From Draconibacterium halophilum (lineage in GTDB: Bacteria > Bacteroidota > Bacteroidia > Bacteroidales > Prolixibacteraceae): 64,000 nucleotides of DNA. The stretch is taken from positions 496,001 through 560,000 of the forward strand of contig NZ_CP048409.1 of assembly GCF_010448835.1 (NCBI RefSeq). Reading direction: 5' to 3'. The notes beneath the pieces are model-generated. The model ran no database searches. It was not told the origin of the DNA and saw only the letters and a program-made list of their open reading frames with translations. Of this stretch, positions 7,836 to 15,966 are shown in pieces. A program made the position numbers and the translations under genes. Position 1 is the first letter of the stretch, and the number at the start of each line of letters is the position of its first letter.

Positions 7836-8100
7836 GTCATAAGGTTTTCCCAAATCTTCAACAAATTGATTTCAATTCAGTCAACCGTCAAAAGCTTACG
7901 GCATAAACGCAGCCAGCAAATTGACAAGAGTTTTGGAATTGTTCGAACCCTTTGCTGCCAATACACCTTCCTCATACTTCGAAAGGAGACTCGGCATCAA
8001 AGTATTGGAAAAACACTTGCCAATTTACTGTCCTGTTTTTGGGGAAGCTTACATCTATACGATGACGGGTAAGTTTTAATCTAAACTAAACTATTTGATT
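7836..8100 (+). other. gene-free stretch with a coding-like remnant
   Basis: One frame is open from about 7869 to the TAA at 8080 without any start codon near its beginning. It reads as plausible protein, for example SYFERRLGIKVLEKHLPIYC and PVFGEAYIYTMTGKF. It could be the tail of another mobile-element gene, or simply chance. No start, signal peptide or known domain supports a functional gene. Confidence 0.35.
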
Positions 8101-9171
8101 TTACATCAAAATCTGACGGGCGTAATTCACACAGTTTTTTACTTCTTTAACGGCATTCGACCATGGTTTTACGTTGTATTCCAACTCAATGTCGCAATAG
8201 ATTGGCCACTTTTCTTTTTTAATCAGAAGCAGCACTTCCTCAAGTGGCGTTTGTCCTTGTCCCCAAACCTGGTTCTGGTTAGGCGGATCGGTATCCGGTC
8301 CGGTTTTATCTTTAATATGAATACTAAAAATCCGGTTGTGATATTTTCGGAGTATATCGCAAGGATTTTTACCGGTTGAGCCAAAATAGTGACCTGAATC
8401 GAAGTTGAACATTACGGCAGGAGATATTCCCACGAAATTATCGTAGCTAAAACCATCCACCTCGGCAAACTGCATGTGCTGATGGAAAACTGCATACATA
8501 CTGTGTTTCTCGGCAATTGGCCCCAATTTTTTAGCGGCTTCTTCACTTATTTCTTCGCTAACACCTTTTGCGCCCAATGCTTTGGCTACTTTAAACGCGT
8601 AATCTATTTCTTCGTCCGACCATCGTGAGGGTGAGAACTTGACAATGTGTGGTTTTATTCCGGCATCATCCAGCAGTTTTTGGGCTGCTGCTACTTTCTT
8701 CATGTCTACATTCAAACGAAATTCACGAACTTCCTCGTTGTATTTATCCATCCTGGCTTGCTGTTCCGGTGAAAGTTCAGGACGGCCTCTTCTTTGTGGT
8801 TGTTGTTCTTCTTTGCCTTCAGCTTGTTGAGCTTGCTGCTGCCTGCGTATCTCCATAAAAATCTCCATCATCGGACTTTCGGGTGCGCCTAAATAAGTTT
8901 CCAAGTCGCCGCTCATCAATTCGATTGAACTGATGCCGCATTCTTTGCAATATTTTACAATGTTCTCCAGTCCTCCGGGCATTGTGCGCCAGCTGTAAGT
9001 GATGGCACCAATGTGCACGCCTCCAAAGTTCGAGTTTGGATTGTCTCCTTTACTTGCCGGACTTGCCATGGCAAAGTTCACCGGAATTGCAGCAGCAGTT
9101 AAAGCGGCCGCCGATGTTCCAATAAAGGATCTTCTGGAAAAACTTCCGGAATTTTGATTTTTTGATTTCAT
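8101..9171 (-). CDS. Tat-exported sugar isomerase/epimerase-like TIM-barrel protein
   Basis: The 356-residue product begins with a twin-arginine signal (SRRSFIGTSAAALTAAAIPV). The remainder fits the AP-endonuclease family 2 / xylose-isomerase-like TIM barrel: strands GGVHIGAITYSWR, ISSIELMSGD, KPHIVKFSPS and YAVFHQHMQF, then VMFNFDSGHYFG and IFSIHIKDK, with His/Asp/Glu residues (HQH, DSGH, HIKDK, CDIELEY) that usually bind a divalent metal. The Gln/Glu/Arg-rich stretch around residues 108-135 is an insertion. Family members isomerise or epimerise sugars, and the exported ones have uncertain substrates. It is the last gene of the minus-strand glycan locus, 160 bp after the GH43 gene. Confidence 0.8.
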   Translation of the reverse strand: MKSKNQNSGSFSRRSFIGTSAAALTAAAIPVNFAMASPASKGDNPNSNFGGVHIGAITYSWRTMPGGLENIVKYCKECGISSIELMSGDLETYLGAPESPMMEIFMEIRRQQQAQQAEGKEEQQPQRRGRPELSPEQQARMDKYNEEVREFRLNVDMKKVAAAQKLLDDAGIKPHIVKFSPSRWSDEEIDYAFKVAKALGAKGVSEEISEEAAKKLGPIAEKHSMYAVFHQHMQFAEVDGFSYDNFVGISPAVMFNFDSGHYFGSTGKNPCDILRKYHNRIFSIHIKDKTGPDTDPPNQNQVWGQGQTPLEEVLLLIKKEKWPIYCDIELEYNVKPWSNAVKEVKNCVNYARQILM

Positions 9172-9331
9172 TATTTGTGGTTTAGTTAATAAAATGTTTT
9201 ATTCTGACTACTGTTCAGATTGTCAGAAACTTATTAGGTTTAATCGTCGACATATGTTATTGAGCATCGCAAGTAAAAGAGAATGCCCTGTTGCTGCGAA
9301 GCGGCCCTTTCCGTTTAGAAAAATATTTCGT

Positions 9332-10969
9332 TTAATTTTTCAGGTATTCAATCCAGTCGAAATCGGCGTTGGTTTCCGAAGCTTTGCCATTCCCTGTGGC
9401 ATACAGACCAACATAAATACCGGTAAAGAAGCCAACTGTTTCGGTGGCCAGGAATTTAGCATCGGCGGTTTCAACTTCGGTAAATTCGTCGTTTCCTTGT
9501 GCAAACGAAAAGGTAAAAGTGGTTTTATCGCCACTAACCCGCAGTTTTACCGGACCGGATTTTAAGGTGTACTCTTTTGATGTGTAAACGGTTTGCCCAA
9601 ATTGCAATTTTACGGTCAGAATTCGGTCGTTTCCTTTTTTGCTTACCAAAATATCAAAGTGCGAACCGTTATTTAGGAGGATCAACCCAGCTTCTTCATT
9701 TTCATTTTTCGGATCAAATTCAAGTTGAGTAGTTGCTGTAAAATAATGGTGTTTTAGCCGGCGGCCAACAAAGGTTGACGGTTTGTTGGTACTGATGGTT
9801 TCGGCAGCTCCTCTTAAACGTAAAAATCCATCCCTTTCAGTCAGCGAAAAGTTACTTTTTACAGGTGCCTGAATGTAGTTCCAGTCTAAGCCAAGTTCGT
9901 TATTATCGAACTCAACTTTCGATGGTGGTTCAGCAACTGGTTTCAGTGGCAGGGTAGGGCAGGTCATATCAACGTCAACTGTTCCGTTGCCGTTTACCAC
10001 AGGCCAACCGTTTTTGGGCCAGGTTACCGGTGCCAAACAGGTTTCGCGACCCAAGGTGTGATGTTCTTTATCCGATACGCTTCGGTAGCCATGAAAAACA
10101 ATCCACCACGAATTGTCGTGCGCCTGAATAATATCGGCATGGCCAACTCCCTGAATAGGATTTCCCTGTCCCGCTGCATTGGCATGCGCCAGAATTGGAT
10201 TTGCCGGATTGTCAGTGTAGGGCCCCAAAATGTTGTGGCTACGTGCTATTGTTTGGTGATGTGCTGCTTCCGTTCCGCCTTCGGCTGCCATCAGATAGTA
10301 CCAACCGTCTTTTTTGTAAATATGTGGTCCTTCGGCATATCTGCCACCGGTGCCGTTCCATACTTTTCTACCTTCCGACAGTTCGCCGGTTTTTAAATCA
10401 ATTTCATACAAAATGAAAGGAGAGCTGATTACATAAGCTTTCCCATCATCATCCCAAAACAGGTCGGGATCAATTCCCGGAACATCTACCCAAACCGGGT
10501 CAGACCACGGACCTGCCGGATCAGTTGCCGTCACAAAAAAGTTGCCGCCACCGGTAATGTTGGTAGTAATCATATAAAATGTTCCGTTGTGGTGGCGGAG
10601 TGTTGCTGCAAATATATTCAGCCCGTTTGGAATCTGTTCTTTCCGGTGAATACAATGTCCTATTTGTTCCCAGTTTACAAGGTCTTTACTGTGAAAAACC
10701 GGAACTCCGGGAAAGTATTCAAAAGTGCTGGTGATGAGGTAATAATCGTCGCCAACACGGCAAACACTCGGATCAGAATAAAAGCCCGGCAAAATGGGAT
10801 TATTGTATGTTACTGATGTATTGGGCTCGGGTGCTGCTGCAAACGGATTTGGCGGGACTTGCCCAAACAAATTGGAACTGATAAAAAGAGCCAGCATAAC
10901 TACCTTGCATTTTATAAGCATTGGCAATTTCATTTTAGTATTTTTCATGATTGATCTGATACGATTCAT
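9332..10969 (-). CDS. GH43 glycosidase with C-terminal beta-sandwich (xylosidase/arabinofuranosidase type)
   Basis: About 545 residues. ATG at 10969 is taken, and starts at 10948 or 10933 are also possible before the signal peptide (IKCKVVMLALFISSNLFGQ). The five-bladed GH43 propeller starts at NPILPGFYSDPSV, where the Asp near residue 66 is the expected general base. GIDPDLFWDDDGKAY carries the pKa-tuning Asp, and GGRYAEGPHIYKKDGWYYL the general acid Glu. From about residue 345 a concanavalin-like GH43_C2 domain follows (WNYIQAPVKSNFSLTERDG). Such enzymes trim terminal xylose or arabinofuranose from side chains. It is exported, probably to the periplasm. Exact specificity cannot be read from sequence. 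Confidence 0.9.
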   Translation of the reverse strand: MNRIRSIMKNTKMKLPMLIKCKVVMLALFISSNLFGQVPPNPFAAAPEPNTSVTYNNPILPGFYSDPSVCRVGDDYYLITSTFEYFPGVPVFHSKDLVNWEQIGHCIHRKEQIPNGLNIFAATLRHHNGTFYMITTNITGGGNFFVTATDPAGPWSDPVWVDVPGIDPDLFWDDDGKAYVISSPFILYEIDLKTGELSEGRKVWNGTGGRYAEGPHIYKKDGWYYLMAAEGGTEAAHHQTIARSHNILGPYTDNPANPILAHANAAGQGNPIQGVGHADIIQAHDNSWWIVFHGYRSVSDKEHHTLGRETCLAPVTWPKNGWPVVNGNGTVDVDMTCPTLPLKPVAEPPSKVEFDNNELGLDWNYIQAPVKSNFSLTERDGFLRLRGAAETISTNKPSTFVGRRLKHHYFTATTQLEFDPKNENEEAGLILLNNGSHFDILVSKKGNDRILTVKLQFGQTVYTSKEYTLKSGPVKLRVSGDKTTFTFSFAQGNDEFTEVETADAKFLATETVGFFTGIYVGLYATGNGKASETNADFDWIEYLKN

Positions 10970-11006
10970 CAATAAAGTTTTGTTCCAAATTAATATATTC
11001 TTTTAA

Positions 11007-13235
11007 TCACAACCTAAAAGTATGTGTGTATTTCAACATTACGGTTCGGCTGAGGTATTTTGGTAATTTCGGATTAGCTCCTGATTTGTCGGCATTTCTT
11101 AAATCGTTAAATACAAAATAGAAATCGTTTCCATCGCGTGGATTATACCTCAATCTGAGATTTGTGAGGATAATATTGTCTAACTCGTTGTACTGAACAA
11201 ATGAGCTAACCGAAACTTTTGTATTCAGCATATAAGTGGCTTTAACACGGGCAATATTATTGGTAAACTTTTGATTGCGCGTTGAAAACTCAATCTTGTC
11301 GAGCTGATAGGTGGCAGAAAGCTGCAAACTTGCTGATACGTTAAGTTCAGGTTCTAATTCAAGAGAAAACTTGTTACCATCGTAGAATTCGCCCAATCCG
11401 AGTCCCATGCTGGTAACCAGTTTTTTGGTTCTCGGGCTGAATAACATTCCTCTGAAATTCCAGTATGTATAATCACCAGCCGGAACAAATGCCTCTTCGC
11501 CCAGATGAAAATCCCACAGCAAGCTTTCTTTTTTAAAACCCAGTGAAGTAAAGAAACCATATCCGTTTTTAAAGTCCATCTTGAATTCGGGTGATATTTC
11601 CATATTTTCAATTTCACCATCTTCAATCCGGCTTGTCATTTCAAAATCAACACCCAAATAGCCGTTAAACACCGGCGATTTTTCGGCAGGAAACCAACCA
11701 TAGCCCAGTTGTCCACGGGTTTCGTGAATGTTATTCAAAAACATAAAACCGGCTTTCGGATCGAAACTCTTGCCCCAATAAGCATACTTACCCTGGTAAA
11801 TAATTCCTTTTTCAGAGCGTCGTTCAATACCAATTGCCATATAGGTTGGATCTAGAGACATGGTTTCGGCATCGGTATTTTTATCTTGTGTTTGGGCAAT
11901 TTTTACATCCAGATAATCCACATCGGTAAGTTTAAAAATACCGTCGAGACCATAGGCAACATTGTAGTTTCCATCAAAATCAATGCGCGATGTTACTATA
12001 CCACCCACGTATGAATTTTCATTGATTACTTGTTTTCTAAGCCGTGCTACTCCAAAATTTTCTGCCGGACTGCCGTTATATTTCTGAGTGTTCATATTTA
12101 AAAAGCCTATATCCCATTTTCCCGCTCGCCCAACCAGACGGGCACCTCCTAATATATCTACCACATCGCCTTGGGGCGAAATACCAATGTTGCGGCTGTA
12201 GAACAGGTCTTGCGGGCCTCCAAGGTCGAAACTAAAAACTCCGGATCGTTCTTGGAAAAAGAGTCTTTTCTCAGGGAAAAACAAGGAATAGCGGGTCAGG
12301 TTTACCATCTCATCATCGGCTTCAACCTGGGCAAAATCGGTATTTACAGTAAAGTCGAGCGTAAGATTGTTGTTCAGGTTGTATTTTACATCAAGCCCGC
12401 CAGTGAATTCAGGATCGTTGTTGCTGACATATTCCGTTCCGTTCTCGTTCAGTTCGTAGTTTTTTGATGTACCTCCCAAAACATACGGTGAAATATAAAC
12501 CGGATTACGCGATTTAATTCCTTCGAAAACGATGGTCTGGCTTAACGAAGGACGTAAGTTTGCATCGCGGCCGTATTTGGTGTCGATTGCTGGATAAGTG
12601 GCTATTTCGTTGCGATGACTAATATTCCTGTTAATAATCAGCCCCATTTTTGTAATGTCGTTTACGCTTTGAAACCGTAAACTTGAAAATGGGATACGCA
12701 TTTCAACGTGCCAGGCATTTTCGGTAGTTACTGTTTTAACATCCCAATACGAGTTCCAGGTATAATTTTTACTTCCACCCGGTCCTGGGCCTCCACCCTG
12801 GCCGTCATTCGAAATGGCATAGTCGATCTTTAGTCCTGATGGCATGGTAAAAAATGCCAGCCCGTTTTCGTTGTCGTTATACGAGTCGAGCACAATTCCA
12901 AAAGCATCAGAGTTTTCCGAAACTTCATCGCGTTTTTTACTTGTTGATACTACGTTGTTAATATCATTATAGTGAAGCACGGCCCCAATCCACAGATAGG
13001 TATCATCAAAAGTAATGTATACCTCACTCTTTTCTGTTGGAGTATTATTATATACCGGGTAATGCATCATCATTTGGAAATCCTGACTTAGTTTCCATTC
13101 GGGTTCGGACACTTGTCCATCAAAATTCAGTTCGCCAGAGAGGGGTTTAATGGCTATTTCATTCTGGGCAGTTACGCTTAATCCGGCCAATAAAAAGGCC
13201 AATACGCAAAGAGCGTTAAGTTTTTTTCTATTCAT
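11007..13235 (-). CDS. DUF5916 outer-membrane protein with CBM9-like N-terminal domain
   Basis: I start at ATG 13235 because a proper signal peptide follows (MNRKKLNALCVLAFLLAGLS, cleaved before QNEIAI); the open frame extends 44 codons further upstream but without signal character. Residues about 25-220 resemble carbohydrate-binding module family 9 (LNFDGQVSEPEWK, VYITFDDTYLWIGAVL). The rest is a DUF5916 beta-barrel-like region with many alternating strands (LTLDFTVNTDFAQVEADDEM, LFFPEKRLFFQE), ending with the aromatic C-terminal strand LKYTHTFRL expected of outer-membrane barrels. The function of the family is unknown. Its place among glycosidases suggests a role in glycan capture or uptake. 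It is about 740 residues long. Confidence 0.75.
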   Translation of the reverse strand: MNRKKLNALCVLAFLLAGLSVTAQNEIAIKPLSGELNFDGQVSEPEWKLSQDFQMMMHYPVYNNTPTEKSEVYITFDDTYLWIGAVLHYNDINNVVSTSKKRDEVSENSDAFGIVLDSYNDNENGLAFFTMPSGLKIDYAISNDGQGGGPGPGGSKNYTWNSYWDVKTVTTENAWHVEMRIPFSSLRFQSVNDITKMGLIINRNISHRNEIATYPAIDTKYGRDANLRPSLSQTIVFEGIKSRNPVYISPYVLGGTSKNYELNENGTEYVSNNDPEFTGGLDVKYNLNNNLTLDFTVNTDFAQVEADDEMVNLTRYSLFFPEKRLFFQERSGVFSFDLGGPQDLFYSRNIGISPQGDVVDILGGARLVGRAGKWDIGFLNMNTQKYNGSPAENFGVARLRKQVINENSYVGGIVTSRIDFDGNYNVAYGLDGIFKLTDVDYLDVKIAQTQDKNTDAETMSLDPTYMAIGIERRSEKGIIYQGKYAYWGKSFDPKAGFMFLNNIHETRGQLGYGWFPAEKSPVFNGYLGVDFEMTSRIEDGEIENMEISPEFKMDFKNGYGFFTSLGFKKESLLWDFHLGEEAFVPAGDYTYWNFRGMLFSPRTKKLVTSMGLGLGEFYDGNKFSLELEPELNVSASLQLSATYQLDKIEFSTRNQKFTNNIARVKATYMLNTKVSVSSFVQYNELDNIILTNLRLRYNPRDGNDFYFVFNDLRNADKSGANPKLPKYLSRTVMLKYTHTFRL

Positions 13236-13425
13236 CGTTAAATAGTTTAATGGTAACAGTAAACGTTTGGGGAAATGCACGATCTCTAAGAAGTTGGTCG
13301 CTAAAATATTGTAAATCGGTAAAACAAATATTATCAACCCCGCATTCCGAAAAACAACTTCCTGCAATCGTAAAGAGAAATGTTTACTGTAGAGTTAGCT
13401 ACTTTTTTGGTTTATTTTCAGTTGT

Positions 13426-15765
13426 TTATTTGTATTTTGATACACGTTCATCGTTAATTACTCCGCTCCAGTTCAATCCAAAAGCAAAATCGTAGGTGTT
13501 GCCCTGTGCATCAACGTAACATTCCATATCGTGGGGAACATCTTCAAACTGTTCTTCAATGGTTTTCATATTTGCCGGCATTTGCATAGGCAGCAGCCCC
13601 GAGGGTTCTGCTTTTCCACTAAGAATATCCATTATTGCCTGATCCTGAACGCCAAAACTAACAACAATGGCATCGGCAGCTTTTTCAAATTCGGCAAAAA
13701 CCATTGGATTTGAAACATTTACGACCACAATTACCGGCTTGTCGCCCATTGCTTTTTTTGTTTCCAAAACAAGATCGAGATCGGCTGTATTTGTTGCAGT
13801 GGTAGTTTTTCCTTTGTACGACCGGTTGGTAAAGTCTTCCAGCGGATCACCACCTGCGATACTTACTTCGCGGGCATGTGTGGCAGTATATTCGCTGTAC
13901 TGCAGACTAATAGGTACATACCCATTTCCACCTGCTTCCACATCGTCGGTGCTGTAACCACTTCCTCCATTCGGGCTGTTGATAAATAACAGGGCGTAAT
14001 CGGCATCGGTAGCAGTTTCAGTAACCGAGGCATATTTATTTACAATATCCAGGCTAACCGGATAATCCCAACGAGCTTCAGAGCCACCAAATCCAAACAT
14101 CCCCTGGCTGGCGGGATAATATTTTTTGGGAACATAGACTTTAGCCTCTGGTTGAATTGGCAGACTGTTTTGTGCGTTCTTAAGCATCACCACCGACTTC
14201 AGTTGTGCCTGGTAACCGGCAGCCATAAATTCAGCATTACCAACAGTTCTTTCTGTTTCTGCACTATCGAGGTAAGGATTTTCAAACAGTCCTGTGTGGA
14301 ATATATTTCTTAGTAAACGTACTGCAGATTTTTCAAAACGATTGCGCATAAATTCTTCGCCATGTTCTTCTACTCCCATGTTATAGGCTTCTATCACAGG
14401 TCCCATATCGTTGTTCCCGCCAAACTGATCAACTCCGGCCATAATAATTTTATAATGCCTTTCAGCTACAGTTAATTTTTCGGCTCCCCACGGTGTTGTG
14501 CCAAAAGAAGTGATGTTGTTGTAATCTTTTGTTACTCCCCAATCGGTGCATAAAACACCGTCGTAACCATACTTATCTCTTAATAAATCCTGGATGATGT
14601 AGTTATTATAGCTGTTTCCTACGTTCTCCCCATTCCCCTGATCTATTCCAAATGAGATGGTATAGTAAGGCATTACTGCCGATGCCATTCCTGTTGCACC
14701 ATCAAGTTTGAAGGCACCTTCGGTAAAAGGGATCAGGTGTTCATCAAAATTATTACCCGGGTAAACGGCATATTTTCCGTAGGAAAAATGTGCATCGCGT
14801 CCTCCTTCTTCAGGACCGCCGCTGGGCCAGTGTTTTACCATGGCATTTACACTGTTGTATCCCCAGCCGCCTTCAATTTCGGCATCGCCTTCTGATGTTT
14901 GAAATCCATCAACATAGGCGCGGGCCATATCGCGGTCGAGTTGTGGATCTTCCCCAAAGGTTCCACTGAAACGTCCCCAGCGAGGTTCGGTTGCCAGGTC
15001 GATTTGAGGAGAAAGTGCGGTAGCGATTCCCAGTGCCCGGTATTCTGTTGCAGCAATATCTCCAAAATTCTCTACCAATTCAGGATTGAATGTAGCGGCC
15101 ATACCCAGAGAAGTAGGCCACATTGAAATTTGTCCGCCGGCGCCTTCATTAAATTCCGCATCTGCTGAGGTGCGGTGACGAGGATCGGAACTGTTATTAC
15201 CGGGAATCCCCAGACCGATACTTTCAACCAACGCCTGCATATTGTTGTTCCATTTTGCAGCTACCGCCGGTGATTCCACTGAGGTAATTAATACATGCCG
15301 CAGATTGTCTTCAGTAAGGAATTTTATTTGTTGATCGTAAAGATCACTCGATTCGGCACCACTTTCGGCCAGTGACTTGCCATTGTATGTTGCACCGCCA
15401 AAACCTCTTCGGCCACCACTTCTTCCGGGAATAGATTGATGGGCACTGTACAGCATGAGCCCTGCAATTTGCTCAACCGACATTTGCGAAGCAAGATTCT
15501 GAGCTCTTTCGTCAAAGGTTAAACGCCAGTCTTCATACTTATCAAGTTCACCGTTTTTATTCAGGTCTTTAAATGCAAAACCTTTATTTTCGATGATACT
15601 TACACCTGATGACGGAGAATAACCCAAAGTCAGACCTCCTTCGTTATACACCAGATTGAATCCTTCTTTTTGCTCCTCGGACCATTTTGCTCCACAGCCA
15701 AACAGCAAGAATGGAACGACAAATATTAAAATTTTGGTGAATGTAGTTTTAGTACAAGTTTTCAT
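13426..15765 (-). CDS. GH3 beta-glycosidase lipoprotein (first of two)
   Basis: A 779-residue protein with a lipoprotein signal (FVVPFLLFGCG, lipobox Cys near 24). Near residues 67-80 it has FKDLNKNGELDKYEDWR, an EF-hand-like DxNxNG loop common in this GH3 group. The GH3 barrel follows (LATEPRWGRFSGTFGEDP; MVKHWPSGGPEEGGRDAH) and the likely nucleophile is the Asp in GVLCTDWG, around residue 407. The alpha/beta sandwich domain then starts near VMLKNAQNSLPIQ, and the protein ends with the usual YDFAFGLNWSGVI. GH3 enzymes remove beta-linked glucose, xylose or similar from chain ends. It lies 201 bp downstream of a related GH3 gene, a likely ancient tandem duplication. Confidence 0.9.
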   Translation of the reverse strand: MKTCTKTTFTKILIFVVPFLLFGCGAKWSEEQKEGFNLVYNEGGLTLGYSPSSGVSIIENKGFAFKDLNKNGELDKYEDWRLTFDERAQNLASQMSVEQIAGLMLYSAHQSIPGRSGGRRGFGGATYNGKSLAESGAESSDLYDQQIKFLTEDNLRHVLITSVESPAVAAKWNNNMQALVESIGLGIPGNNSSDPRHRTSADAEFNEGAGGQISMWPTSLGMAATFNPELVENFGDIAATEYRALGIATALSPQIDLATEPRWGRFSGTFGEDPQLDRDMARAYVDGFQTSEGDAEIEGGWGYNSVNAMVKHWPSGGPEEGGRDAHFSYGKYAVYPGNNFDEHLIPFTEGAFKLDGATGMASAVMPYYTISFGIDQGNGENVGNSYNNYIIQDLLRDKYGYDGVLCTDWGVTKDYNNITSFGTTPWGAEKLTVAERHYKIIMAGVDQFGGNNDMGPVIEAYNMGVEEHGEEFMRNRFEKSAVRLLRNIFHTGLFENPYLDSAETERTVGNAEFMAAGYQAQLKSVVMLKNAQNSLPIQPEAKVYVPKKYYPASQGMFGFGGSEARWDYPVSLDIVNKYASVTETATDADYALLFINSPNGGSGYSTDDVEAGGNGYVPISLQYSEYTATHAREVSIAGGDPLEDFTNRSYKGKTTTATNTADLDLVLETKKAMGDKPVIVVVNVSNPMVFAEFEKAADAIVVSFGVQDQAIMDILSGKAEPSGLLPMQMPANMKTIEEQFEDVPHDMECYVDAQGNTYDFAFGLNWSGVINDERVSKYK

Positions 15766-15966
15766 AGAATTGGTTAGTTATTAAATGATTAGTTACAAAT
15801 TATGAGACCCTATAATGAATGAATAGTTTAAATGCAGGTAAAATATTTTCCTGAATAATTTCAACTAAACTATTTTCAATAGAAATTAATGCTATCAATA
15901 CTTTTTTATGAGAGCCGGGTTTAGTTAAGGATCAAAATACCAGCCTTGTTGGCATACCGTCAATTC

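Noticed and set aside
7866..8072. ATG-led frame after the relaxase
   Set aside because: Its translation has no recognisable feature; another frame in the same place looks more protein-like but has no start.
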